64,000 nucleotides of DNA from Bacteroidales bacterium. GTDB lineage: Bacteria > Bacteroidota > Bacteroidia > Bacteroidales > VadinHA17. A program made the translations under genes and the position numbers. Positions 36,733-46,395 of the stretch are shown here, in pieces (position 1 is the stretch's first letter; every line of letters starts with the position of its first letter). Location: the NCBI GenBank assembly GCA_016715075.1, contig JADKBK010000006.1:124001-188000 (forward strand). Direction: 5' to 3'. The notes beneath the pieces were generated by a model. That model did not search any database. It saw only the letters and a list, made by a program, of their open reading frames with translations, and was not told where the DNA came from.

Positions 36733-39501
36733 TCAACGGTTAAGGAATTGATCAAAGACTATGGATACATAATATACAGCTCCAATTGTTGGCGACCCAT
36801 AAGCCTGGTAAACCTGATTGTTTAAGAGGTTATTGGCTCCGATCTTCAGTACCGATTTCAAAGAATGCAGTTTATATGATACCTGGGCATCAATGATTGA
36901 GTATGCATTGATCTTTCCAGGTACCATCTGATTGAAAGTCCCGACCCAGTCAAAAGCATTCTGCCAGCGCCATGCAAGATTAAATCCAATTTTCTGTGAA
37001 GCTGAATTTTTGCCAAGGGTGACTGTTGTTCTGAAATTTGGAGTATTAAAAGCGGGAATGTCATTAGGGTCTGCCTTAAGCAAATTGAATTCAGCCCAGG
37101 TTACATTACCTCCGAGTGTAAAGCTCTTAGGAAGTAAATAAGTAAGTCCGAGTGTTGCACCCTGTGAAGTGACTTTGTCTGATGCATTAGTGTACAACTG
37201 GAACAGATGGCTGTTGCCACTCAGCAGATCAGCTGCAGCCTGGGGATTTATCTTACCATCAGGTCCGAGTACATCACTTTCCGGCTGCATAACCACCTGG
37301 TTAAGGATAAAGTCGTTATAGCTGCTGAAGTAGTAGTTTGCATCAACCAGCAGTTTGCCTGATAACAGAGTTTTATATCCTATTTCAAATGTCTGTACCC
37401 TTTCAGGTTTAATATATGGCACATCAGATTTAACCAGCAGATCCTTTGATTGCATTATTGCCTCTTCCGGAGAAGTACCACTGCCGACTGCTGCTCCAAA
37501 GGCTCCGAAGAACGGCCCGAGAGAAGTTGACGTAAATGAGTTCTCATATACATTCATCCCCTTGCTGTTGTCGGGAACGCCGCCCAGTATAGTAATTGGT
37601 CCTGCATTTAGTTTAATGTACTGATCGCCGGGAGTGGGATTACGGAAACCGCTCTGGTATGAAACCCTGATATTGTGGTTGCCGGCAATTGTATAAACTG
37701 CAGATGCCCTGGGAGTCAGACGGCCGGTGAAGTTCTGGTTCTTATCATACCTGAGGGAGGCTGTGATTTTGAGTTTTTCTTCAAGTAATCTTTTGGACAG
37801 CTGGGTAAAAGCGCCCCCTTCCTTAATTTTGATACTATTCTGTAGATCATCAAATAATGTCCCGTGGGTGTACATATCATACATTCTGAAATTCCCCCCG
37901 ACAAGGATATCGACTACTTTAATCTTATCGCTGAAGTCGTACTGCCCTTCAGCATGGTAGAATTTGCTCTGGCTTATGATCCCGGCGCCATCCATACTCT
38001 GTTTTGCAATCAGCAGATCTTTCTGTTCATTAAAATCTGCAGTACCCGGCATAAATCTTCCCTGGTCAGCAAAAGCCCGTGCTGATGAATGATCTCCGGC
38101 AGTTACTCCGCCGATTGTGCCATTGTAAGCAGATGCATACCTGTTATACCACATATCGTCAGCCTGATCTGGGGAAACTACATTCCCTGAAAGGTCCTGG
38201 ACCCAGGTATTATTGATCAGCTGGCCTAACGCCTTTCCGTTATATGAATCTTTTGAATTTTCAATATTTGCATATGCCCGTATGAAATAATTACTTCCTT
38301 TCATTTCAATACGATGCTGCTGGAAATTGAAATTATTCAGCTGAAAACGGTTGCTTCCGGTATAGGCTGCTCTACCCTGGTTATAGTTGTACTGATAGAT
38401 AAGTTCGCTGTTGTCACCAACCCTGTAATGCAGGGAGCCATTACCTTTGAAACTGTAAACGTTATAATCAAGAAGATCACGTTCCTCATACCCTGTCCTT
38501 GATACACGACCAATACCCTCGAGAGTACGAGTATTGTCATCACCATAGATATTGAGTGCATTCCTGGCCGGATTGTTATCACCACGCTGATTTTCCGGTG
38601 TACCCTGATCAACATCAGTATAGTTGGTGGCATACCAGTCGAGACCCTTGAAATAACTGAGATTCAGTTTGAACGCGAAGCGGTTATTTATGGCTTTTGC
38701 ATATCTAACAGAAAGATCATACAGTGGCGTCGGATCTGCATATTTCTCATTGAGGTGGTTGACTCCGGTTTTTATCTCGGCGCTTAGCCCCTGGTACTGG
38801 AACGGATCCTTGGTCCGCATCATCAGAACACCGTTAAAAGCTACAGGTCCGTATAACGCTGATGCTGAGCCTGGTATTAATTCAGCGCTTTCCATATCAA
38901 GATCGGATGAACCAAACAGGTTCCCAACAGCAAAACTTAATCCGGGAGTCTGATTGTCAACACCATCAACAAGCTGAAGAAACCTGGCATTGCCAGTATC
39001 GTTAAAGCCCCTGGTGTTAATTTGTTTGTAAGTTATTCCGCTTGTCACCATTTCCAGGGATTTAATATTCTGAAGCCCGTCGTAGAAATTTATTGACGGG
39101 GATTCACGGATGGATTTTAAATCCATCTTCTCTATACTAACCGGTGATTTCAGAATATTCTCTTCCACACGCGAAGCCGATACAACTACCTCATCCATCA
39201 GTTCGCTTTTCTGCTTTAATCCAACTGAAACAGTCTCATCTGCATCATTTACTTTTATCTCCTGTTTTTGAAATCCCAGGCTTGAAATAATTAATTCAAG
39301 AGGAAGCTTTGCCGTAGTGTTAAGAGTGAAATTTCCTTTATTATCTGTTATTGTTCCGGTCAGTTTTCCCTTCACGGTAATATTTGCACCAATTACAGGT
39401 TCCTTTGTATCAGCGTCCGCTACAGTTCCTTTTATTGCGGTTTTTTGGGCATGGGATTGCATGGTCAGCATTAACAAAAAGAAGAGTAGATATTTTTTCA
39501 T
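36733..39501 (-). CDS. TonB-dependent outer-membrane receptor
   Basis: 922 residues. Signal peptide 1-18. Carboxypeptidase-D-regulatory-like domain 22-95 (IKGTVADADTKEPVIGANITVKG). TonB-box-like segment ELMDEVVVSASR (~100-111). Plug with NTRGFNDTGNARFLQLVDGVDNQ, PGSASALYGPVAFNGVLMM. 22-strand barrel ending VYYVSIVFDQFLNR. It is shorter than SusC-type receptors and has no SusD neighbour, so it more likely takes up a small ligand (cofactor, metal chelate or peptide) than a glycan. It is a single-gene unit. Confidence 0.92.
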   Translation of the reverse strand: MKKYLLFFLLMLTMQSHAQKTAIKGTVADADTKEPVIGANITVKGKLTGTITDNKGNFTLNTTAKLPLELIISSLGFQKQEIKVNDADETVSVGLKQKSELMDEVVVSASRVEENILKSPVSIEKMDLKSIRESPSINFYDGLQNIKSLEMVTSGITYKQINTRGFNDTGNARFLQLVDGVDNQTPGLSFAVGNLFGSSDLDMESAELIPGSASALYGPVAFNGVLMMRTKDPFQYQGLSAEIKTGVNHLNEKYADPTPLYDLSVRYAKAINNRFAFKLNLSYFKGLDWYATNYTDVDQGTPENQRGDNNPARNALNIYGDDNTRTLEGIGRVSRTGYEERDLLDYNVYSFKGNGSLHYRVGDNSELIYQYNYNQGRAAYTGSNRFQLNNFNFQQHRIEMKGSNYFIRAYANIENSKDSYNGKALGQLINNTWVQDLSGNVVSPDQADDMWYNRYASAYNGTIGGVTAGDHSSARAFADQGRFMPGTADFNEQKDLLIAKQSMDGAGIISQSKFYHAEGQYDFSDKIKVVDILVGGNFRMYDMYTHGTLFDDLQNSIKIKEGGAFTQLSKRLLEEKLKITASLRYDKNQNFTGRLTPRASAVYTIAGNHNIRVSYQSGFRNPTPGDQYIKLNAGPITILGGVPDNSKGMNVYENSFTSTSLGPFFGAFGAAVGSGTSPEEAIMQSKDLLVKSDVPYIKPERVQTFEIGYKTLLSGKLLVDANYYFSSYNDFILNQVVMQPESDVLGPDGKINPQAAADLLSGNSHLFQLYTNASDKVTSQGATLGLTYLLPKSFTLGGNVTWAEFNLLKADPNDIPAFNTPNFRTTVTLGKNSASQKIGFNLAWRWQNAFDWVGTFNQMVPGKINAYSIIDAQVSYKLHSLKSVLKIGANNLLNNQVYQAYGSPTIGAVYYVSIVFDQFLNR

Positions 39502-39715
39502 AGGATAAGAGGTTAGTTAAAATTATTATTTATAATAAATCTAAATAATGAATTGGTTGTAAAATAAGCTTTGCGGTAGTTAAGAAGCTGTTAATGAAAG
39601 TTAAATTATAGATAAATAAAATTTCAGAAAAAACCGGACAGTTTCAGGTTACTCTTGTATTAACCTGCAGAATGTCTGTGATATGCAGAAAAGGTACAGA
39701 TTGAACGGCTCAATG

Positions 39716-39749
39716 GTTGTCATAAATCCCTAACAAAGTGTTAAATTTG
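39716..39749 (+). promoter_or_regulatory. Bacteroidota promoter of the SIS-domain gene
   Basis: TTG at 39717-39719 and TAAATTTG at 39742-39749 (exact TAnnTTTG) with 22 bp between. The ATG follows the -7 motif after 20 bp. Confidence 0.6.
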
Positions 39750-39769
39750 CCGGGCAAAAAAATGATAAT

Positions 39770-41320
39770 ATGTCACTCAATTCTGATAAAAAAGCGGAAG
39801 AATTTCTTGCTATCTCAGGTCAGTACAAACTGGGCGGACTGGTAACAGAAGCTCCTCATCCTGCTACAGCTGATCTCTCCTCACTGGCTTCAAATGACCT
39901 TCATAAGGCTGTTTCAATACTTAAAGACCTTGATGTAACTACATTAAAGGTATTGTCCGGGAAAAAAGCCGAGATATGTTACCTGAAAAATGCTATACTC
40001 GATACATTAAATACGGGTAATAACATCTATTTCTGTGGTTGTGGTGCGACCGGAAGGCTTTCACTTACGATTGAAACATTATGGAGGCAGGTTCATGAAT
40101 TTGATGATTTGAACGGGAGGGTCTTTAGTTTTATGGCAGGAGGTGATGTTGCACTTATAAGGTCAATTGAGAATTTTGAAGATTTTCCTCATTATGGTGC
40201 CAGGCAGCTTGCAGAAGCCGGATTTAAGGATGGAGATCTTCTGATTGCGACCACAGAAGGAGGGGAGACTCCATTTGTTATCGGAGCTGCGGAAAAAGCT
40301 GCAGGTATATCGTACAGAAAACCGTTTTTTCTCTATTGTAATCCGGATGATCTGCTTTGTATCGCTGCCGAACGATCGAGGCTGGTTATTGAGAACCCGG
40401 CTATCGAAAAGATTAATCTTACTGTCGGACCAATGGCAGTTACCGGCAGCACAAGAATGCAGTCTTCCACTATTCTGCTTGCGGCTGCAGGAATAGCACT
40501 GCTGTGCTATAATGAGAGCGATGAATATATTTCTGATTCAATAGATGAGTTTTCTGAGTTCTGGGAAAGTGCGGATATTCATTTTATTGAGAATTTTATT
40601 ATAAAGGAGACAGAATGTTACAGGCGTGGTGAATACCTCCTTTATGAAGCAGATAACAGGCTGGGTATTACCATTATTACCGATACAACCGAGAGATCGC
40701 CTACTTTCAGCCTGTACCCTTTTGAAAATGAGAACGAACCCGGACAGCCTCCTTCTCTGTGCTATATTTATATGCCTTCTTCTGATAATAGTAAAGAGGC
40801 CTGGAACAGTCTGCTGTGGAGAGCCCCACGGACACTGGAATGGCCTGAAATAGATGGTATTGCCTCGATGCACCGTTTACTTGGATTTGATTTCAGTACT
40901 GAATTAATCAGAAGAAGGGAAAGGTCACTTAAGGAAGCTGTGCATCACCTTTTTAAAATCAGTCTTGACAAATCCGAGATTCATTTTGTACTTGATGATG
41001 AAAAATTCATTTTTTCAGCTCCTTTCAGGAACCCTCTCTTCATTCACCTGCTGCTTAAGATGATATTAAATACTCATTCTACCCTTGTTATGGGCAGACT
41101 CGGCAGGTATGAGGGAAATGTAATGACATATGTCAGGGCCAGTAATAATAAATTGATTGACAGGGCAATAAGATATATCGATCTGATTCTGAAAAACAAG
41201 AATATCAATTTATCCTACGAAGATCTTGCCCATATCCTTTTCGGGATGATTGAAAGGACCCCTGTTGACCAGGCAATTGTACTTGCTACTGTTGCGGAGA
41301 TTGAAAAGCAGAACCCCTAG
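39770..41320 (+). CDS. GCKR/MurQ-like double SIS-domain sugar-phosphate protein
   Basis: 516 residues. SIS domain 1 (~60-220) has FCGCGATGRLSL (cf. MurQ GAGTSGRL), and TTEGGETPFVIGAAEKA. GPMAVTGSTRMQSST (~220) corresponds to the MurQ/GCKR GPEVITGSTRMKAGT segment. A second SIS-like region follows in the C-terminal half. MurQ is ~300 residues, so this is the long form related to glucokinase regulatory protein. It probably binds or cleaves a phosphosugar such as N-acetylmuramate 6-phosphate. It has its own good promoter and is not near other murein-recycling genes. Confidence 0.75.
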   Translation: MSLNSDKKAEEFLAISGQYKLGGLVTEAPHPATADLSSLASNDLHKAVSILKDLDVTTLKVLSGKKAEICYLKNAILDTLNTGNNIYFCGCGATGRLSLTIETLWRQVHEFDDLNGRVFSFMAGGDVALIRSIENFEDFPHYGARQLAEAGFKDGDLLIATTEGGETPFVIGAAEKAAGISYRKPFFLYCNPDDLLCIAAERSRLVIENPAIEKINLTVGPMAVTGSTRMQSSTILLAAAGIALLCYNESDEYISDSIDEFSEFWESADIHFIENFIIKETECYRRGEYLLYEADNRLGITIITDTTERSPTFSLYPFENENEPGQPPSLCYIYMPSSDNSKEAWNSLLWRAPRTLEWPEIDGIASMHRLLGFDFSTELIRRRERSLKEAVHHLFKISLDKSEIHFVLDDEKFIFSAPFRNPLFIHLLLKMILNTHSTLVMGRLGRYEGNVMTYVRASNNKLIDRAIRYIDLILKNKNINLSYEDLAHILFGMIERTPVDQAIVLATVAEIEKQNP

Positions 41321-41323
41321 AAA

Positions 41324-41350
41324 ACAGGGACACTTCTGAGGGTGTCCCTG
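41324..41350 (-). terminator. Terminator downstream of ssb
   Basis: A 9-bp stem (CAGGGACAC / GTGTCCCTG) with an 8-base loop, followed on the minus strand by TTTT. It lies between the convergent SIS and ssb genes and may serve both. Confidence 0.6.
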
Positions 41351-41390
41351 AATCACACGGAATGCAGCGGTCTTATAAGTGCCGGAAGGT

Positions 41391-41765
41391 TCAGAGTTCA
41401 CCTTCCTTGTCCTTTCCGTTTCCGTTGGCTTTTCCCGATCCCAGCATTACAAGTTCATCCAGTACGATCTCGGTGATGTATTTCATCACTCCCTTTTTGT
41501 CTTCATAGCTGCGATAGGCTATTCTCCCCTCGACAGCAACCTGCTTTCCCTTCTTAAGGTATTTATCAGCCACTTCTGCCAGACCATTCCAGGCAACTAT
41601 ATTGTGCCAGGTTGCTTCACTTATCTTCTGACCTTCTGCATTCTTGAAGTTTTCATCGGTAGCAAGTGTGAAGCGGGTCACTTTTTTTCCGTTGTCAATT
41701 GTTTTTGTCTCCGGATCCTGTCCGAGATGGCCGATCAGGATTGCCCTGTTTTTTAATGAGCTCAT
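41391..41765 (-). CDS. ssb: Single-stranded DNA-binding protein, short form
   Basis: 124 residues. The OB-fold is complete: NRAILIGHLGQDPETK (6-21), TRFTLATDE, WHNIVAWNGLAEVADKYLKKGKQVAVEGRI (53-82). The C-terminus is a short Gly/Lys/Asn tail ending KDKEGEL, without the acidic D-D-x-P-F tip that recruits partner proteins, so it is probably an accessory rather than the main SSB. Confidence 0.92.
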   Translation of the reverse strand: MSSLKNRAILIGHLGQDPETKTIDNGKKVTRFTLATDENFKNAEGQKISEATWHNIVAWNGLAEVADKYLKKGKQVAVEGRIAYRSYEDKKGVMKYITEIVLDELVMLGSGKANGNGKDKEGEL

Positions 41766-41804
41766 GATGTAAAGATTTGGTTTGACAATTATTTAATTTC
41801 ATAT

Positions 41805-41812
41805 CAAACTTA
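41805..41812 (-). promoter_or_regulatory. -7 promoter motif for ssb
   Basis: TAAGTTTG on the minus strand, exact TAnnTTTG, 39 bp upstream of the ssb ATG. A -33 element is not clear. Confidence 0.45.
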
Positions 41813-41968
41813 CACCCGCTTCAGCAACTGTTCCGGATTTTAATCATTTATAGACGGTTCTGAATCATTTATAGTCATTTGTACCCGTTTGAAAACGTTT
41901 TTTTATATCATTTTCAAATTGATATACAGATTTTGTATTTTTCATATCTTTATGAAAACATTAGTGCT

Positions 41969-42334
41969 GTGGAAAAGAAATGTCTCGATTGCGGTGACAC
42001 AATACGTGGCCGTACCGATAAAAAATTCTGTTCTGACCAGTGCCGTAACAATTACAACAACAGGCTCAACCGCGATTCAAACAATTATGTAAGGAATGTG
42101 CACGGCTTGCTCAGAAAGAACAGGCGGATCCTTTCTGACCTGTACTCTGAAAAAATGATCAGGGTTCATAAGGATGCCCTCTTTGCACTTGGCTATAACT
42201 TCAGCTTTTTTACCCACATAATCGAAAACTCAGGCGGACAGAAGTTTCATTACTGTTTTGAATACGGTTACCGCGAAACCGGTGATGATTTCCTTGAACT
42301 GAGTATGAACAGCCAATATCTTGAATATCAATGA
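41969..42334 (+). CDS. Small zinc-ribbon protein
   Basis: 121 residues when started at GTG 41969 (V-E-K-K-C-L-D-C-G). The N-terminal C-x-x-C...F-C-S-x-x-C-R (CLDCG...FCSDQCR, residues 5-25) binds one zinc; the rest is helical with a beta end (FHYCFEYGYRE). A longer reading from TTG 41879 adds 30 AT-rich codons with no conserved look and is rejected. Function unknown; the ribbon suggests nucleic-acid or protein binding. Confidence 0.65.
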   Translation: MEKKCLDCGDTIRGRTDKKFCSDQCRNNYNNRLNRDSNNYVRNVHGLLRKNRRILSDLYSEKMIRVHKDALFALGYNFSFFTHIIENSGGQKFHYCFEYGYRETGDDFLELSMNSQYLEYQ

Positions 42335-42355
42335 AGGGGATACAGTTGCTGCGGA

Positions 42356-42901
42356 TCAGATAACCACTATTTCGGTATCAATCTTCTCCATCTTTGGCTT
42401 AAGAGGGATGAAATTTCCGGTATACCTGACGTGATCGATTTTGTAACTTGCCAGGGATGTGTCACAATACCCGCTGTTAGTGATAGTTACAAATACATCA
42501 AAGGTGTTTTTGTCATTTCTGACTTTCATTTTGATCTCGTATAATCCCTTTTCTGTTTTATTCTTCACCTCGAATGAAACTGCCCTGCCAATCATATCAA
42601 TTCCGGCAACCGGACGGTAACTGTACTGCCTGCCCGCATATGCTGCACTTATTATTACCTTGTCGCCGTCGAGTATTAAATAATTACTTTTTGGTATAAG
42701 GTCAATTGTTCCGCCATGGGAGATATACAGGCGGTCAAATTTGATCAGGAATCTCCTCATTTCTATTGCATGCTTTATTTCGGCCTGCAGGAAAATATTT
42801 TTGGTGCCCGCTGATTCGTTTTTGGCCGACTCTTTCACTTTGGAGGTGGCACAGGATGTCAGGATCACAAAACCAGTAATAATAAAAATCAGTTTTTTCA
42901 T
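42356..42901 (-). CDS. DUF4251-type lipoprotein
   Basis: 181 residues with lipobox VILTSC (Cys17). The mature part reads RRFLIKFDRLYISHGGTIDLIPKSNYLILDGDKVIISAAYAGRQ in outline, the hallmark of DUF4251 proteins of Bacteroidota, followed by KNDKNTFDVFVTITNSG. It folds as a beta-barrel-like lipid-binding shape in known members; function unknown. Confidence 0.75.
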   Translation of the reverse strand: MKKLIFIITGFVILTSCATSKVKESAKNESAGTKNIFLQAEIKHAIEMRRFLIKFDRLYISHGGTIDLIPKSNYLILDGDKVIISAAYAGRQYSYRPVAGIDMIGRAVSFEVKNKTEKGLYEIKMKVRNDKNTFDVFVTITNSGYCDTSLASYKIDHVRYTGNFIPLKPKMEKIDTEIVVI

Positions 42902-42956
42902 GGCATACTGTTTATTAATAACTATTCAAATATCATGCCATTAAGGGGCTGGTTTT

Positions 42957-43850
42957 TCAATGGCTTACAAGGAACGGGAAATAGTAAGCTGTATTTTCCT
43001 TTGTCAGTTTTGTTCCATAGCCGGAATCCTGGAATGCCTCACAATACTTTATTTTAGCTCCGGCTTCCGCTCCGTAAAGTTCAACAAGTTTTTTCCTGTA
43101 TGGATTGGCATCGAATGCTTTTTTTCGGGTTTCCCCGAGCCAGATTCGCCGTTCAGCATCAGTTGCGGGAACCTGGCTTAGTGTGCCCCTGTTATAGGGA
43201 AGCCATTCATACATCTGTGTCTTATGCTGATGGTACATGTCCATTTTCCTTTCAATAACATCATCTATATCGATGCATACATCGGCTTTAAAGGGTTCCG
43301 GATGAATAAACCCGTCACTCATAAACAGAAAAAGAGGGTTTTTCTCAACAATAGGCACCTTAGGCAAGACTGTCGGAACAGTAACCATATATGCTGCGTC
43401 CAGTACCAGAACCCCGGTGTATCGGTGGTCCGGATGGTAATCGTAAGGGCGTGGACATATAACAATATCAGCTTTCTGTTCCCTGATTATCTTTATTATC
43501 TGCAGCCTGTTCTTATATGTGGGCATTAGTTGTCCGTCATGGTTGTCGAGGGTTATATACCTTACACCGATCACTTCACCCGCTTTCCGTGCCTCTTCCC
43601 GCCTTAACCTTGCCAGTTCCTTTGCCTTTATTGTCTGATGCCCGGCATCTCCGTTTGTTACTGAAACCATCAGTACATCATATCCAAGCTGTGCCCATTT
43701 GCAGGCTGTTCCTCCAGCCTTGTCAGGATCATCGGGATGGGCTCCGAAAATAACTATGCGAAGTTTCTTTTCCTGATTATTCTGACAATTTGCAAAAGGA
43801 GAGAGTACCAGAATAAAGAGCAACTGAAATAGAATTATGGAAGTTTTCAT
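42957..43850 (-). CDS. Exported PIG-L family (LmbE-like) deacetylase
   Basis: 297 residues with a signal peptide (1-22, ending ANCQ). Zinc-binding AHPDD (~37-41) and the later YDYHPDHRYTG with the third ligand histidine are intact, as is TNGDAGHQ. These enzymes remove N-acetyl groups from GlcNAc-like sugars. Export implies a periplasmic glycan substrate, unlike cytoplasmic BshB. Confidence 0.87.
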   Translation of the reverse strand: MKTSIILFQLLFILVLSPFANCQNNQEKKLRIVIFGAHPDDPDKAGGTACKWAQLGYDVLMVSVTNGDAGHQTIKAKELARLRREEARKAGEVIGVRYITLDNHDGQLMPTYKNRLQIIKIIREQKADIVICPRPYDYHPDHRYTGVLVLDAAYMVTVPTVLPKVPIVEKNPLFLFMSDGFIHPEPFKADVCIDIDDVIERKMDMYHQHKTQMYEWLPYNRGTLSQVPATDAERRIWLGETRKKAFDANPYRKKLVELYGAEAGAKIKYCEAFQDSGYGTKLTKENTAYYFPFLVSH

Positions 43851-43938
43851 ATGAATTATATTTGATTATCTGATTGGATAATAGTTATCTATATATTTTT
43901 ATACACGAAGAACTCTAAGGTTCCCTGAAGGTGATTTT

Positions 43939-43969
43939 ACCCACCCCTAACCCCTCCCGGGAGGGGAAC
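43939..43969. repeat. GC-rich palindromic intergenic element (copy 2)
   Basis: CCCACCCCTAACCCCTCC followed by CGGGAGGGGAA, the same as at 6747-6780. It is in the PIG-L / M28 spacer. Confidence 0.65.
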
Positions 43970-44052
43970 CTGGATCCATTTCTCCCTGAGCCCTGCGCCC
44001 TGAGCCTGGCCTTCGCCAAAGCTTCGGCCAGCAAAGCCTGAGCCATGAATTT

Positions 44053-44083
44053 ACCCACCCCTAACCCCTCCCAGGAGGGAACC
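44053..44083. repeat. GC-rich palindromic intergenic element (copy 3)
   Basis: The same core, CCCACCCCTAACCCCTCC with the right arm AGGAGGGAA, only ~85 bp from copy 2 in the same orientation. Confidence 0.65.
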
Positions 44084-44143
44084 CGGCACCCGGTACCCAG
44101 TACCCGGTACCCGGTACCCGGTACCCAGCACCCGGCACCCGGC
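44084..44143. repeat. Heptamer tandem array (GGTACCC/GGCACCC)
   Basis: About eight 7-bp units of the form CGGTACC, CAGTACC and CGGCACC, ending at the 3' end of the M28 gene. GGTACC is itself palindromic, so the array can self-pair. Confidence 0.8.
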
Positions 44144-44145
44144 AC

Positions 44146-45747
44146 TTACCACTTCTCATTAGCCAGATCCCATGTATCAGCAAAACAGATCTTAATGATC
44201 TTCTCCATTATATCCCAATCAACAGTTCCTGTTTCATCTTCCGGAGTATGATATTCTTCCCTGTGGCCTGGCTTGAATCTGATTACAGGAATGCCTGCCT
44301 CGACAAATGATCTGTGGTCAGTACCTCCCGGAGGATTAGCTGAAGGCTGATAGTCTATGAGTAGATCAATGCCATACTTTCCAATATTGCCTGCCGTTAT
44401 CTCCCTGAACCTCGGGAAGGAGCTTGTATAGGTCATGGTAACTTTTTTTGGCTCGTCATCAGATATATATCTTGAGATCATATCAAAATTCATATTTAAT
44501 TTTACTCCGGCGAGAGGGAACTCAGGATTTCTGACAAAATATCTTGAACCCAGTAACCCTTCCTCTTCAGCTGTCCAGAAAGCGAATATTATATTGGTTT
44601 CGGGCTTTGCACCGGCTGCCATTACAGCCCTGGCAATAGTCAATACTCCTGTGGAACCTGATCCGTTATCGTCAGCACCATTCCATATGTAGCCGTTTCC
44701 CATGCCAATGTGATCATAATGGGCACCAAGTATTATATACTTATCCGGATTTTTACCCTCAACGATGCCAATAATATTCCTTACAGCAACCTGAGAGGTT
44801 TTCACACTACTCTTTAAATAAACTGATTTGCCTTTCATCTCAGGAATTAAATATTTCTCATTTCTGTCGGCTTTTGCTTTATAGGCTTCCAGATTTATTC
44901 CCGTTCCATTCAGTATTTCATTTGCGCTTCTTACCGAGACCTGTATTTTAGTAAGATTATCTGCATACTGTTTTCCCGGTATTGAATACCGTGCCCATGG
45001 CTTTCCCTGTTGTGCTTTTCCCTCGGAAGGCGACATAGTCATGAAATCTTTTCTATCTGGTCTGCCTGCAACAGTAATTTCCTGATCAAATTCAAGAACG
45101 CCGATTATACCCATGGCCTTGTATCTTGCTTCCAGTGCACTTCTTAGTGAGGCTGCCTGCTCTCTCTCCTGATTTGCCTTTACGAACTTCGGGGAAGCCG
45201 GCAAGTTTAAGAATGTATTTTCCCCTTACCTGCAGTTTCTCAAAATCGTTATATTTTAAGGAATCGTCAATATACCCATAGCCGGCAAAAACTACAGGTG
45301 CTTCGGTCTCTGAAGTCTGATCATAAGGCCGGCAAACAAAATCGACATTATAGGTCAGGTTAACTGATTTTATCATATTATTATCTTCAGATTTGATTTT
45401 AAGAATCTGTTCATCCCCTGGAAGGGTTCTTATGAGAACAAAATTCTGAAAATATGTCCTTTCCTTGTTTTCTCCGGCAGTTACTGATAATCTGTCATTT
45501 ATATAGTCTCCTCCTGGTTTTATGCCGTAAAGTTGAAGCATACTGGCGATATAGTCGGAAGCAAGGAATTCACCTTTTCTCCGGCCTCTCTGCCTTCCAT
45601 CCAGTCGGATGAGAGGAAGCCAAGCTGCGCCCTTATGGCATCACCTGTAATTGCTTCAAGACCTTTTTCGACTGGAGTGTTCTGCCCTTCGAGTGTGGAT
45701 ATTGTCAGAAGGATGAAGACAATTATCATGGGAATATGATATTTCAT
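44146..45747 (-). CDS. M28-family metallopeptidase with PA-type insert, two frameshifts
   Basis: Three pieces in different frames. N-terminal (to ~45573): a signal peptide and AQLGFLSSDWMEGREAGEK. Middle (to ~45191): YGIKPGGDYI...APVVFAGYGYIDDSLKYNDF, a PA-like domain. C-terminal: the M28 catalytic domain with zinc ligands in HYDHIG, NGADDNGSGS, FWTAEEEGLLGS and GGTDHRSF. Adding one C at 45573-45574 (plus strand) and deleting one G from the run 45191-45194 joins all three in one frame of 533 residues. An exported aminopeptidase. Both breaks look like sequence errors. Confidence 0.85.
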
Positions 45748-45805
45748 AACTGTATTTTTAGATTGTTGTTTCAGATGCTATTGATTTTACTAAGGTAATT
45801 ATTAA

Positions 45806-45834
45806 TTGTTTTTTGTCTGACAATTATATCTTTG
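45806..45834 (+). promoter_or_regulatory. Promoter upstream of the thioredoxin-like gene
   Basis: TTG at 45806-45808 and TATCTTTG at 45827-45834 (exact TAnnTTTG), 18 bp apart. It overlaps the first codons of the longest reading of the next gene, arguing for a later translation start. Confidence 0.5.
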
Positions 45835-46331
45835 AAAAAAATAATAATCACATTTTAAAGGATAAAAAGGTATATGACAATGGATATCTGGTGAAGGTTG
45901 GAGATACGGCGCCTGATTTTACTATAAATGAAGCCACAGGAAAATCATACAGATTATCTGATCTCAGGGGGAAAGTGGTAATGCTTCAGTTTACTGCCAG
46001 CTGGTGCAGTGTCTGCCGTACTGAAATGCCTTTTATTGAGAAGGAGATATGGCAGGAGAAAAAAACTTCGGGTCTGATTGTTATTGGTATTGACAGGGAT
46101 GAGCCTGTTGAAAAGGTATTGAAATTTTGGAAGGATATTGCAGTTACATACCCGCTGGCGTTGGATCCGGATGCAGGTATTTTCGGATTATATGCGTTAA
46201 AGGAGGCCGGTGTGACAAGAAATGTGATAATCGACAGATCAGGAAAAATTATTTTTCTCACCCGATTATATGACAGGGTGGAATTTGAAGCAATGAAGAA
46301 AAAGATCTTTGCTGAACTGGCTGTTAAATAA
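45813..46331 (+). CDS. TlpA/ResA-like thioredoxin-fold protein
   Basis: 172 residues as read from TTG. The redox motif W-C-S-V-C is at 64-68 and VGDTAPDF marks the AhpC/TlpA fold. Conserved sequence begins near KDKKVYDNGYLVKVGD (16-31). No in-frame ATG exists. The promoter at 45806-45834 lies within the TTG reading, so a start near residue 14 (ATT at 45852) is plausible. No signal peptide is seen, so either it is cytoplasmic or the true N-terminus is damaged. Confidence 0.8.
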   Translation: MSDNYIFEKNNNHILKDKKVYDNGYLVKVGDTAPDFTINEATGKSYRLSDLRGKVVMLQFTASWCSVCRTEMPFIEKEIWQEKKTSGLIVIGIDRDEPVEKVLKFWKDIAVTYPLALDPDAGIFGLYALKEAGVTRNVIIDRSGKIIFLTRLYDRVEFEAMKKKIFAELAVK

Positions 46332-46395
46332 TATATTGCCGTTAGTTCTTCACTATAAATGTGGAGAGAGAAAAATCCTTTTATAGTTTTGTGAA

